A stretch of 64,000 nt of DNA from Collinsella aerofaciens (GCF_028207065.1 NZ_JAQLFP010000003.1:35482-99481), one strand, 5' to 3'. Positions 8,589 through 17,011 are shown, numbered from the stretch's first letter. Program-made: numbers and translations. The notes: generated by a model not told the origin, from the sequence alone.

Positions 8589-9557
8589 ATGAACGCACAC
8601 GATCTGATCAAAGAGGCAATTGCCGAGAAGGGCAAGTTCGACAGCGTCTACTGGATTGCTTGCGGTGGCTCCATGATCGATTTGATCCCGGCTCATGAGC
8701 TTCTGCAGCGCGAGGCAACCACCTTCACTTCGTATATCTATACCGCGCGTGAATTCGACATTATGCGTCCGCGTCGTCTGGGCGAGAAGTCCCTGGTCAT
8801 CGCTTGTAGCCACAGTGGCAACACCCCCGAGGTCGTCGAGGGCTGCGAGATTGCCCTTGCTGCCGGCGCTACGGTGATCGCCCAGACCGACAACGCTGGA
8901 TCTAAGATCGACTCCGGCAAGTGGACCACGTGGGTCTACCCGTGGGGCGAGGGTGTGCCGCAGGCCGAGGTCCCCGCTGGTATTTCGCTGTCGCTTGCGG
9001 CAGAGCTGCTCGATCAGCAGGAGGGCTACGCCGATCTTGCCGATATGTATGCCGGTATCGCCGAGATGGATAAGATTCTTCCCCCGGCACGCGAGAAGGT
9101 AAATGCCGAGCTGGGCGATCGCTTTGCCAAGCTTTGCCAGGAGCACGAGTTCTTCTATATTCTGGGCAGCGGTCCCAACTTTAGCCAGACCTACGGTTTC
9201 GCTATCTGCTCTCTTATGGAGATGCAGTGGCAGCACTGCAGCTACATCCACTCTGCCGAGTACTTCCATGGCCCCTTCGAGGCTACTCAGGATGGCGTTT
9301 TTTACTTCCTGCAGATGGGCTCCAGCGAGTGCCGTGCTATGGACGAGCGCGCCCTGGCGTTCCTTAAGACGCATACCGATACGCTGATGGTGCTCGATGC
9401 CAAGGAGTACGGTATGGAAGCCGTGCCGGCGAGCGTCCGTGCCTATCTGGACCCGGTGCTGTTCTATGCCATGAACTGCGAGCTGCGTGCTGCACGCGGC
9501 AAGGTGTTTGATCACGATCCCGATTTCCGTCGCTATATGGGTGTTGTCGAGTACTAG
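8589..9557 (+). CDS. FrlB-like SIS-domain protein, probable fructosamine-6-phosphate deglycase
   Basis: A 322-residue protein with two SIS sugar-isomerase domains. The first contains ACGGSM near residue 24 and CSHSGNTPEVVEG near 74; the second contains SAEYFHGPFEA near 222. The C-terminus DPDFRRYMGVVEY closely resembles that of E. coli FrlB (recalled, not aligned by machine). FrlB splits fructoselysine 6-phosphate into glucose 6-phosphate and lysine. The product here would feed glucose 6-phosphate to glycolysis. ATG 8589 is used although the frame opens at 8556, because AGAAAGGAAC precedes it and the family starts here. Confidence 0.82.
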   Translation: MNAHDLIKEAIAEKGKFDSVYWIACGGSMIDLIPAHELLQREATTFTSYIYTAREFDIMRPRRLGEKSLVIACSHSGNTPEVVEGCEIALAAGATVIAQTDNAGSKIDSGKWTTWVYPWGEGVPQAEVPAGISLSLAAELLDQQEGYADLADMYAGIAEMDKILPPAREKVNAELGDRFAKLCQEHEFFYILGSGPNFSQTYGFAICSLMEMQWQHCSYIHSAEYFHGPFEATQDGVFYFLQMGSSECRAMDERALAFLKTHTDTLMVLDAKEYGMEAVPASVRAYLDPVLFYAMNCELRAARGKVFDHDPDFRRYMGVVEY

Positions 9558-9571
9558 AAGGGACAAAGGCC

Positions 9572-10435
9572 ATGGCATTTAACGTTAACGCGCTCGGATT
9601 TGGCGACAACGTCGTCGATCGCTACGAGCATATCCATACCATGTATCCTGGCGGCAATGCGGTGAACTTCGCCGTTTATGCCAAGAAATGCGGTGCCGCA
9701 CGCTCCGCATACATGGGCATTTTTGGCAATGACGCCGCTGCCGAGCATGTCATTGCAAGCCTCGAGGATGAGGGTATCGAGCTTGACAAGTGCGAGCAGA
9801 TGATTGGCGAGAACGGAGCGGCTCGCGTCACCGTCGTTGACGGTGACCGTGTCTTCCTTGGCTCCAACGAGGGCGGTATCCGTGGCGATGCGCGCTATGT
9901 CCTCGATCGCTTTGACCTTTCGTACATGAAGCAGTTCGATGTGGTTCATTCGGGCAACTATTGCTTTACCGAGCGCGAGCTGCCCAAGCTGAAGGCTGCG
10001 GGCGTCACGGTCTCTTTTGACTTTTCGGACGACTCCACCGACGAGTACTACGAGCAGATTGCGCCCTACGTCGATTTCGCTTTCTTTAGTGCGGCGGATG
10101 CCGCGAGTGAGGACGAGATTCGCGAGCGTCTGGCATGGGTGAAGGGCTTGGGTCCGCGTTTTGTGTCGGCTACGGCGGGCGCCGAGGGCTGCATTGCTTA
10201 CGACGGCGAGCGTTATTACCGCCAGCTGGCTAAACCGGTAACGGACATGAAGGACACCATGGGGGCGGGCGACTCGTTCCTCACCTCGTTTTTGATGTGC
10301 TATCTCGATTCCGCCAAGCGTGGTGAAGATGGCGCCGAGGCCATCGAGCGTGCGCTCGACTTTGCTGCCGGGTTTGCCTCGACCGTGTGCGGCATGGAAG
10401 GTTCTTGGGGCCACGGAGCACCAATCGTCGAATAG
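9572..10435 (+). CDS. FrlD-like PfkB-family sugar kinase (first copy)
   Basis: A 287-residue ribokinase-fold kinase. The N-terminal GDNVVDRY block and PGGNAVNFAVYAKKCG near residue 31 match the FrlD pattern, and DTMGAGDSF near 229 is the PfkB signature with the catalytic aspartate. FrlD phosphorylates fructoselysine at C6 before the deglycase acts. It starts 14 nt after the SIS gene, with GAAGGGAC as ribosome binding site. A second kinase of the same type follows after a hairpin, so the two may serve different ketosamines or epimers. Confidence 0.85.
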   Translation: MAFNVNALGFGDNVVDRYEHIHTMYPGGNAVNFAVYAKKCGAARSAYMGIFGNDAAAEHVIASLEDEGIELDKCEQMIGENGAARVTVVDGDRVFLGSNEGGIRGDARYVLDRFDLSYMKQFDVVHSGNYCFTERELPKLKAAGVTVSFDFSDDSTDEYYEQIAPYVDFAFFSAADAASEDEIRERLAWVKGLGPRFVSATAGAEGCIAYDGERYYRQLAKPVTDMKDTMGAGDSFLTSFLMCYLDSAKRGEDGAEAIERALDFAAGFASTVCGMEGSWGHGAPIVE

Positions 10436-10506
10436 CTTAAGAAAGCGTACGGCGGTCTGGCTATGAGGCTTTGGACGGCCGATGCAAAACAATAAGCGAA
10501 ACGCGA

Positions 10507-10540
10507 AAAGGGGGCTCGCCATGTGGTGGGTCCCCTTTTG
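10507..10540 (+). terminator. Intra-operon hairpin between two kinase genes
   Basis: AAAAGGGG and CCCCTTTT bracket a partly paired GC-rich loop and the 3' arm ends in TTTTG. It has the form of an intrinsic terminator inside the operon and probably reduces expression of the downstream half or marks an RNA processing point. Confidence 0.6.
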
Positions 10541-10556
10541 AACATTGGAGAAGACC

Positions 10557-11357
10557 ATGGGTATTAAAGCGTGCGCGGCTGGTTTTTGCTGTGCGGACGT
10601 CTATCAAAACATCGGCGTGTTCTATCCGACTGGTAATGGCATTGACTGGGGTATCCATCTTGCACGAATGGGAGTTTCGGTATCCGCCGTGTCGGTTGTC
10701 GGCAAGGACGAGTACGGAGACAAGATGAGAGAGGCGCTGGCCGCTGAGGGGTTCGATATCTCACATCTGCGGGTGGAGGATGGCGACACCTCGGTGATGC
10801 TCATGGCATTGAAAGACGGCGTCGATCGCGTGCATCTCGAGGCAATCGATGGTGTTATGGAGACATATCGACCGAATGAAGATGACCGGGCGTTTATCCT
10901 AGAGCATGACATCATTCATACCGACCTGTTTGGCAATTGTTTGGACCTCCTGCCCGAATGGCATGATGCGGGCAAGACGGTGGTTATGGACTTCTCGGTG
11001 TTCAGCCAGGATCCCGAATATGCCTGCGAGGCTCATTTTCCTTACGTAGACTATGCGTTTATGTCGTTTGAAGAGGACACTCCGGAGCTGCGTGATTGGG
11101 TACGTCACGTACAGAAGTTGGGGCCGCGGGTGGCAGTTGCCACGCTTGGCGAGAAGGGAAGCATTGCCTTTGACGGCGAACGCTTCTATGAGTGCGGGAT
11201 CGTACCGGCGGAGAAGGTCGTTAACACCGTGGGCGCCGGTGACTCGTATATCGCCGGGTTTACCAAGGGCGTGATTGATGGCCTTGATATTCCGGCGTGT
11301 ATGAAGGCGGGCGCCGAGCTTTCGTCCCGCGTCATCGGCTCTTTTGAGCCGTACTAG
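10557..11357 (+). CDS. FrlD-like PfkB-family sugar kinase (second copy)
   Basis: A 266-residue PfkB kinase of the same subtype as its upstream neighbour but clearly diverged. It has a shorter N-terminus (GIKACAAGFCCADVY), GIDWGIHLARMGVSVSAV in place of the GGNAVN segment, and NTVGAGDSY near residue 223 as the catalytic signature. The GG pair of the substrate-binding glycine motif is not obvious, which hints at a different substrate. ATG 10557 with GGAGAAG just upstream is preferred over TTG 10545. Confidence 0.82.
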   Translation: MGIKACAAGFCCADVYQNIGVFYPTGNGIDWGIHLARMGVSVSAVSVVGKDEYGDKMREALAAEGFDISHLRVEDGDTSVMLMALKDGVDRVHLEAIDGVMETYRPNEDDRAFILEHDIIHTDLFGNCLDLLPEWHDAGKTVVMDFSVFSQDPEYACEAHFPYVDYAFMSFEEDTPELRDWVRHVQKLGPRVAVATLGEKGSIAFDGERFYECGIVPAEKVVNTVGAGDSYIAGFTKGVIDGLDIPACMKAGAELSSRVIGSFEPY

Positions 11358-11384
11358 GGTCAAATGCTTGGAAAGGAGTGCGAA

Positions 11385-12245
11385 ATGGTTATCGACATGT
11401 TGGTCCAGCCCATGCTCTACGGCGAGATCTATACGCCGGGTGATGAGCCTGATGGATTCGGTTTTTGGTCACGAGAATTTGGTATGGGGCATATGGGCCC
11501 CATGGATTGGGATGAGCTTCAAGTCGAGATGGACGTCTGCGATGTGCAGAAGAGCGTGCTCATGCCGCTCGATGTAACCACGGCATGCGGAGGGCATTTT
11601 GGCACCAATGACCAGATTGCCATGCTGGTTGCCGCGCATCCCGATCGTCTGTGGGGATTTGCGAGCGTAGATCCGCAGGTGAGCGGTGCCGCAGACGAAT
11701 TGGGGCGCGCCTTTACCGAGTTGGGGGCAAAGGGGCTTTGCCTGCATCCGGCAAAGCAGGGTTTTGCTCCCGATGATGCCGTGGCCGAGCCGCTTTACGA
11801 GCTGTGCGAGCGCTATAACAAGCCGGTGGTTTTCCATGCCGGTATGTCTTGGGAGCCGGGCGCAGAGCTCTCGCGCAGTAATCCGCTTGTATTTGAGCAC
11901 ACAATCGCAACGCATCCAAATGTGCGTTTTAGTTTGACCCACTTTGGCTGGCCCTGGGTGCGCGAGACCGTGGCGATGCTGCTCAAGTATCCCAACTGCT
12001 ACACGGACACCTCTATCACTTACATCGATTCGCCCGAGGAGATGATGCAGCGTCTTTTCACGGTCGATATGGGGCCGCTGTGGTATGAGCGCGCGCTATC
12101 GCATCAAGTGATGTTCGCCAGCAATACGCCGCGCTTCCGTGCGTTCAAACTCAAACGGGCGCTCGATACCGTGTCCATGCGCGATGATGCGCGAGAAAGG
12201 CTCTACTGGGGTAATGCCCTGCGTTTTCTTGAAGGGGATGAGTGA
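11385..12245 (+). CDS. Amidohydrolase_2-type TIM-barrel protein with altered metal ligands
   Basis: A 286-residue protein of the amidohydrolase-2 (ACMSD-like) fold. VVFHAGMSWEPGAEL and FSLTHFGWPWVRETVAML keep the two internal histidines. Its N-terminus reads MVIDMLVQP, where the family normally has IDxHxH, and near the C-terminus it has ASNTPRF where a GSDxP aspartate is normal. Three expected metal ligands are therefore absent, so it may be a non-metal lyase/decarboxylase-like enzyme or catalytically changed. ATG 11385, 8 nt after AAAGGAG, is the start; the frame is open from 11364. Confidence 0.75.
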   Translation: MVIDMLVQPMLYGEIYTPGDEPDGFGFWSREFGMGHMGPMDWDELQVEMDVCDVQKSVLMPLDVTTACGGHFGTNDQIAMLVAAHPDRLWGFASVDPQVSGAADELGRAFTELGAKGLCLHPAKQGFAPDDAVAEPLYELCERYNKPVVFHAGMSWEPGAELSRSNPLVFEHTIATHPNVRFSLTHFGWPWVRETVAMLLKYPNCYTDTSITYIDSPEEMMQRLFTVDMGPLWYERALSHQVMFASNTPRFRAFKLKRALDTVSMRDDARERLYWGNALRFLEGDE

Positions 12246-12676
12246 ACATGGTGGCGCTCGAGACATTGAGCTATCTATCGACTGCTCCGGACCAGTTCAT
12301 CGATATTACCGAAGACGTGCACGCTGCCATTGAACGCAGCTCGGTGACGAATGGCTTGGCAGCGATTATTTTGTCGCATACGACCTGTGGAATCGTGGTA
12401 AACGAGGGGCTGCCCTGCGTGGAGACGGATCTACTGGAGACGCTTGATCGCATCGCCCCGCTAGATGCCCCCTATGCGCATGCACACTTCCTGCCGAGCT
12501 ATGGAGCCACCGGCAACAACTCCTGTGGGCATATCAAGAGCATGATTTGTGGAAACAGCTGCTTCTTTCCCGTCCAAGATGGCCACATCGTGTGTGGAGG
12601 TGCCCAGAACATCTATCTTGCGGAGTTTGACGGTCCGCAGAAGCGAAAAGTGTACGTCGAGGTGCTGGGGGAGTAA
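12242..12676 (+). CDS. YjbQ-family (UPF0047) protein
   Basis: A 144-residue protein covering the whole YjbQ domain: SYLSTAPDQFIDITEDV near the start, LSHTTCGIVVNE, AHAHFLPSYG, HIKSMICGNS and the C-terminal AEFDGPQKRKVYVEVLGE. Some YjbQ proteins have weak thiamin-phosphate synthase activity, and they often occur in sugar-catabolic operons with uncertain roles. The start could be GTG 12242, overlapping the previous stop, or ATG 12248. AAGGGG precedes both, with spacings of 4 and 10 nt. Confidence 0.82.
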   Translation: MNMVALETLSYLSTAPDQFIDITEDVHAAIERSSVTNGLAAIILSHTTCGIVVNEGLPCVETDLLETLDRIAPLDAPYAHAHFLPSYGATGNNSCGHIKSMICGNSCFFPVQDGHIVCGGAQNIYLAEFDGPQKRKVYVEVLGE

Positions 12677-12709
12677 CGTCCCCGCGATAACCCTATGAAG
12701 GAGCACGTC

Positions 12710-13519
12710 ATGTCGTTTCTAACTTCGATGTTCAAGACCGAAAAGCCGGTTATCGGAATGCTGCACCTGCGTCCTCTGCCGGGCGATCCACTGTATTACC
12801 CGGGCGGAAGCGTGTCGCAGGTCGTGGAAGCCGCCAAGCGCGATCTCGAAGCGTTGCAACGGGGCGGTGTCGATGGCATTTTGATTACCAATGAGCTCTC
12901 GATGCCCTATGAGCAGCACGTTTCTCCCTCAACCCTTGCATCGATGGGCTATGTAATCGGGGCTCTGTCCCATGATTTGTCGACCCCTTGGGGAGCTGAA
13001 GCTATTTACGATGGTGATGCCACAATCGAGCTGTGCGCTGCCGTCGATGCGCAGTTCACGCGCTGCAATTTTTGCGGTGTCTGGGCCGGTGATCTCGGGC
13101 TGATTAACCGAGATTTCGCTCACACCATGCGTCGCAAGACGGCGCTGCGCCTGGACGACCTCAAGCTTTTTCACTTCATCACGAGCGAGGGGGAGGTTTA
13201 TCTCAACGACCGCACGACTGCGGACATTGCCGATTCACTTCTCTTTAATTGCCTTCCAGATGCGATGGTCATCGGCGGTTCGGCTGCCGGTCGTGGTGCT
13301 TCGGGCGAGCTTGCCGATGAGGTCCGCGAGCGTGTTGGCGAAGTGCCTGTGGTATGTGGCACCGGTTGTCGCGAAAATACCGTGGCTGACGTATTTGCTC
13401 ACTACGATGGCGCGTTTGTCGGCACCTGCTTAAAGCGCGACGGAAAGCTGGATGCCCCGGTTGATGTTGAGCGGGTAGTTCGTTTTATGGCTGCCGCTCG
13501 TACGGCGCGAGGGGAGTAG
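12710..13519 (+). CDS. BtpA/SgcQ-family TIM-barrel protein
   Basis: A 269-residue protein with the BtpA family opening (KPVIGMLHLRPLPGDP at residues 11-26) and the matching C-terminal block CGTGCRENTVADVFAHYDGAFVGTCLKRDG. BtpA was named for photosystem I biogenesis, but SgcQ-type members sit in sugar operons and are presumed phospho-sugar enzymes; the reaction is unknown. AAGGAG lies 8 nt before ATG 12710. It is 34 nt after the YjbQ gene and 6 nt before the FGGY kinase, so it belongs to the same transcript. Confidence 0.82.
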   Translation: MSFLTSMFKTEKPVIGMLHLRPLPGDPLYYPGGSVSQVVEAAKRDLEALQRGGVDGILITNELSMPYEQHVSPSTLASMGYVIGALSHDLSTPWGAEAIYDGDATIELCAAVDAQFTRCNFCGVWAGDLGLINRDFAHTMRRKTALRLDDLKLFHFITSEGEVYLNDRTTADIADSLLFNCLPDAMVIGGSAAGRGASGELADEVRERVGEVPVVCGTGCRENTVADVFAHYDGAFVGTCLKRDGKLDAPVDVERVVRFMAAARTARGE

Positions 13520-13525
13520 GCACCT

Positions 13526-15043
13526 ATGGCGTTCTATCTGGGTATTGATATTGGGACAAGCGCCTCTAAAGGCGTTTTAATCGATGATCGATGCAACATC
13601 GTTTGCCAGGCCTCTTGTGGACACGAGACGGACAACCCGCGTGATGGATGGTACCAGCATGATGCGGAGGCAGTTTGGTGGGGAGATTTTTGCCGCTTGT
13701 CGCGCGAGCTGGTGGTGCGATCGGGGGTTAATGCGGCGCAGATTGGATGCGTGGGCCTTTCCGCATTGGGTTGCGACTGCGTACCGGTCGATACCGAGTG
13801 CAACGCGCTGGCGCCCGCGATCTTATATGGAGTCGATGCACGTTCGAAGCCGCAGATTGACGAGCTTCTTTCCGAATATGGGCCAGATCGCGCACGCGAG
13901 CTTTTCGGGCACGATCCCTGTTCGTCAGATATTGCTCCAAAGATCTTGTGGTTTAAGGAGAATATGCCCGAGGTGCACGAACGTGCCGCGAAGTTCCTGA
14001 CGGCGTCATCGTTTCTGTGCGCGAAGTTGACGGGGCGTTTTACGGTGGACCGTTATTTGGCGGAGGATTTTCTTCCCCTATACGATCGCTACACTTGGAA
14101 GGTTGATGCTCGGGAATGTGATCGTTTCTGCCGGCCTGACCAGATGGCGGAGGTAATGTCGGCTACCGATATTGCCGGGGTGGTTACGCAGCGTGCGGCT
14201 GAGGCGACGGGGCTCGTGGCAGGGACACCTGTCTTGGTGGGAACGGGCGACTCTGGTGCCGAGGCCATTTCGACGGGTGTATTCCGTCCCGGCGATATGA
14301 TGGTTCAGTTGGGGAGCACGGCGTATTTCATCTACTTAGCTGATCATATGGTCGATGATGCTCGCCTGTGGCCAGGGACGTTTATCATTCCCGGAACTTA
14401 CGGGATCTGCGCGGGGACCAATACAGCGGGTGCACTCACATCGTGGCTGCGCCAAGAGCTGTATCGCGACGCCGTAGAGGCCGAGGGCCACGGTGGCCCC
14501 GATGCATATTCGGTTATGGCGCATGATGCCGCCGATGTGGCGCCGGGTGCCGATGGGCTCCTGTGTCTGCCGTACTTTGCGGGGGAGCGTACTCCGCTCA
14601 ACGATTCCGAGGCGCGTGGCGTCTTCTTTGGCCTGACCGGAAGGCATACGCGAGCCCATATGGTTCGCGCCGCCTTGGAAGGCGTCGCGTATACCGTTGC
14701 ATCCCATGTCGACATTATCGAGCGAGAGCATGGACTGCCAATTGGGCGCATTATGCTTGTCGGAGGTGGAACCAAGAATCCAATTTGGATGCAAGCTATC
14801 GCCGACGTATGCGGGCGCGAGGTCTCGGTTGCCAAGGTTACGGTGGGCGCATGCTTCGGTGATGCCATTATGGCAGCTCTCGCAGGTGGCGCCTATGCAT
14901 CATGGGATGAACTCGCCCGAGTCCTTGGCGTTGCGCAAACAATCGTGCCCGATATGACTGCCCACGAGCTATATGCGTCGCGCCGTCATATCTTTGACGA
15001 ATTGTATACACGCAACCGTGATCTCATGCACGAATTGGTGTAA
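13526..15043 (+). CDS. FGGY-family carbohydrate kinase (xylulokinase-like)
   Basis: A 505-residue FGGY kinase, the usual length. The N-terminal phosphate-binding loop GIDIGTSASKGVLID, GTGDSGAEAISTGVFRPGD near residue 235, RAALEGVAYTVASHVDI near 380 and LVGGGTKNPIWMQAIADVCGREV near 412 are visible. Closest in style to xylulokinases, but the sugar cannot be assigned. As the last operon gene it supplies a third sugar kinase, suggesting that a released sugar or polyol also has to be phosphorylated. Confidence 0.88.
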   Translation: MAFYLGIDIGTSASKGVLIDDRCNIVCQASCGHETDNPRDGWYQHDAEAVWWGDFCRLSRELVVRSGVNAAQIGCVGLSALGCDCVPVDTECNALAPAILYGVDARSKPQIDELLSEYGPDRARELFGHDPCSSDIAPKILWFKENMPEVHERAAKFLTASSFLCAKLTGRFTVDRYLAEDFLPLYDRYTWKVDARECDRFCRPDQMAEVMSATDIAGVVTQRAAEATGLVAGTPVLVGTGDSGAEAISTGVFRPGDMMVQLGSTAYFIYLADHMVDDARLWPGTFIIPGTYGICAGTNTAGALTSWLRQELYRDAVEAEGHGGPDAYSVMAHDAADVAPGADGLLCLPYFAGERTPLNDSEARGVFFGLTGRHTRAHMVRAALEGVAYTVASHVDIIEREHGLPIGRIMLVGGGTKNPIWMQAIADVCGREVSVAKVTVGACFGDAIMAALAGGAYASWDELARVLGVAQTIVPDMTAHELYASRRHIFDELYTRNRDLMHELV

Positions 15044-15070
15044 TGCCGCCGAACTGTACCGCCTTCCAAT

Positions 15071-15106
15071 AGGGACTGCGTTGTGCGATTCGCATGTCCC
15101 TTGGCA
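15071..15106 (+). terminator. Probable terminator at the end of the Frl-like operon
   Basis: AGGGACTGCG pairs with CGCATGTCCCT (one bulged A) and is followed by TGGCATTTTTG. It lies between convergent genes. Confidence 0.5.
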
Positions 15107-15122
15107 TTTTTGCCCACAGGGG

Positions 15123-15905
15123 TTAGCGAAGGTCAAAAACAGAGCGCGCATTTGCTAAAACTGCCGATTCGATGCGCTTTATGTCACATTTTTTGAGCGA
15201 GGCGATGCGTTCTGAGGTCCTTGTGAGCGATCTGATGAGCGATTGCGCGCTTGTTTCTGTGTTTGGCTCGGCCGGCGCATCGGTCTCGAGCAGTAGACGG
15301 TCGAGTGGAATCTGTCGTGCGTATTCGCGTCCTCGTTTAGATGCGAGCATCCGCTCGTTCACGGAAAAATAGCAGCCTGCGTTTCGCGCGCGGACGAACT
15401 CGTTCGAGGTACCGCTAAACCAGTGGAAGATGATGGCGGGGGAGTCGGGGCTTGGGGCGAGCAATTCATGTGACCCGAGGACGTCCAGCACGGTTCCTGT
15501 CGAACGAACGACGTGAATTGATATCACGCGCCCGGCAAGAGGGTGCTGCACGAGTGTATCGCAGAGCCGGTCAAATGCCTGTACTTGTAGCGGCTCGCTT
15601 CCGGCAAAACGAGCGGAAAAGTCGAGCCCGACCTCGCCGATCAAGCGTTCTTGTGCAGCGACTTCGCAAAGCAGATTGATTTCAGCGTTGCCACATCGTC
15701 CGTCGGCGAGCCACCAGGGATGGAGGCCGATGCCGGCAAAGATATTTGAACGGCCGCAGGCGCGCTTCTTGGCGCGTGCAAAGTCGTGCGGATCGACGCC
15801 GCAGTCAAATAGAATCAGGCCCAGCGCCGTTGCCTCATCGGCAACGGCGTCCGGGTGAGCCATTAAATCAAGATGGCAGTGTGCATCAAATAACCGGGGC
15901 TCCAT
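15123..15905 (-). CDS. TatD-family metal-dependent hydrolase
   Basis: A 260-residue TIM-barrel hydrolase of the TatD DNase family: FDAHCHLDL at residues 6-14 (HxH metal ligands), GIGLHPWW near 58, GEVGLDF near 92, ISIHVV near 130, IIFHWFSG near 155 and LLETDAPA near 206. TatD enzymes are 3'-5' DNases or related phosphoesterases linked to DNA repair. It lies 14 nt downstream of tcdA on the same strand, with GGAG before its ATG, and probably shares that transcript. Confidence 0.85.
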   Translation of the reverse strand: MEPRLFDAHCHLDLMAHPDAVADEATALGLILFDCGVDPHDFARAKKRACGRSNIFAGIGLHPWWLADGRCGNAEINLLCEVAAQERLIGEVGLDFSARFAGSEPLQVQAFDRLCDTLVQHPLAGRVISIHVVRSTGTVLDVLGSHELLAPSPDSPAIIFHWFSGTSNEFVRARNAGCYFSVNERMLASKRGREYARQIPLDRLLLETDAPAEPNTETSAQSLIRSLTRTSERIASLKKCDIKRIESAVLANARSVFDLR

Positions 15906-15919
15906 CTCGGCGCGCTCCG

Positions 15920-16717
15920 CTAGTCTAGGCGCTGGCCATCGGAGCGTACGCGTTCGGTGCCGCGCCCACTGATCTGGCGGATAACCTCGCCGGCAATCAT
16001 CTGACCCATGATGGGCGGCATAAAACTGGCAGTTCCCAGCTCGGTGCGCTCGTGGATGTTGGAAGGGTCGCGGGGCTGTGTCTTAACCGATTCCTCGCAG
16101 CTAAACAGTACATGTAGGCTCTTGATTCCGCGCTTCTTACATTCTTTGCGCATAATGCGGCTCATGGGGTCACGTACCGTATCGAAGATGTTGGCAAAGC
16201 GCAGGCACTCGGGATGGAGCTTGTTGGCCCCGCCCATGGAACTAACCAAACGAATGCCGTGGTCCTGAGCATATTTGGCAATGGTGAGCTTGGCCGAGAT
16301 GGTGTCGATGGCGTCGACGACGTAGTCGAGCTTGCCGCCCGTCTGCTCCAAAACGCTCGCGAAGAAATCATCGATGTTGTCGCTCAGCAGGTATTCGGTA
16401 CGTTTGATAACGGTGGCGGCAGGATTGATATCGTGGATCATGGCTTCCATAACATCGACCTTGCGCTTGCCGATGGTGCTGTGAAAGGCGATGGCCTGGC
16501 GATTGATATTGCTGGGCGCGATGATGTCCTTGTCCAGAATTACAAAATGACCAATGCCGCCGCGGGCGAGTGCCTCGCAGCAGTTGGAGCCCACACCTCC
16601 GCAGCCGAGTACCAGCACCGTGGCATCGGCGAGCTTGTCGAGTGCCTCGCGGCCCATGATGATCTCGAGCTTGGCATCGCGCGTCTCGTTGGGAGTTGCG
16701 GCTGTGGTTTCGGTCAT
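15920..16717 (-). CDS. tcdA: tRNA threonylcarbamoyladenosine dehydratase
   Basis: A 265-residue ThiF/E1-like adenylating enzyme that cyclises t6A37 in ANN-decoding tRNAs to ct6A. VLGCGGVGSNCCEALARGGIGHFVILD (about residues 35-61) is the ATP-binding Rossmann loop; DAIDTISAKL, SSMGGANK and the RDPMSRIMRKECKKRGI block are specific to the TcdA branch of ThiF proteins. ATG 16717 is chosen because GGAGG lies 6 nt upstream; ATG 16723 would overlap the region right after that site. It is the first gene of a two-gene unit with tatD. Confidence 0.88.
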   Translation of the reverse strand: MTETTAATPNETRDAKLEIIMGREALDKLADATVLVLGCGGVGSNCCEALARGGIGHFVILDKDIIAPSNINRQAIAFHSTIGKRKVDVMEAMIHDINPAATVIKRTEYLLSDNIDDFFASVLEQTGGKLDYVVDAIDTISAKLTIAKYAQDHGIRLVSSMGGANKLHPECLRFANIFDTVRDPMSRIMRKECKKRGIKSLHVLFSCEESVKTQPRDPSNIHERTELGTASFMPPIMGQMIAGEVIRQISGRGTERVRSDGQRLD

Positions 16718-16846
16718 AGACATCCTCCGATGGGGAAGCGAATCGTGTTTTAGCTATCGCCATTATAGGTATTATCGCGATTCCATTTGAGCCCTAGGGG
16801 CTTGTTGAAATGAGGCAGTGATTCGCATAAGATGAAGCAGATGGCA

Positions 16847-16862
16847 CCCGTTGCAGCGGGTT
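16847..16862 (-). terminator. Short hairpin downstream of the toxin-like ORF
   Basis: ACCCG-TTGCAG-CGGGT is a compact 5-bp GC-rich hairpin about 60 nt past the small minus-strand ORF. There is no clear U-tract, so it is a weak terminator candidate. Confidence 0.3.
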
Positions 16863-16924
16863 GGCCAACTCCCAAACACGTTTGTAGCGTGAGAAGTGGC
16901 CGTCTTCGCATTACGCGGGGGCGG

Positions 16925-17011
16925 CTATTTCATTCGACCTCCAATGTGGATGCCGAGCTCCACAGCCGCGATTACAAGCAACAACAACGTCAGGACATCG
17001 TTAATACTCAT
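16925..17011 (-). CDS. 28-residue hydrophobic peptide, toxin-like small membrane protein
   Basis: A small frame encodes 28 residues: MSINDV, a single hydrophobic helix (about residues 6-22, rich in Leu, Val, Ile and Ala) and a basic tail ending GGRMK. AAGGAG precedes the ATG at 17011 at good spacing, which is unusual for a chance ORF. Size and layout resemble the putative holin-like / Fst-type peptides of type I toxin-antitoxin loci. No antitoxin RNA could be demonstrated. It occupies the roughly 460-nt gap between tcdA and the SdpR gene, which holds nothing else apart from the SdpR promoter. Confidence 0.45.
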   Translation of the reverse strand: MSINDVLTLLLLVIAAVELGIHIGGRMK

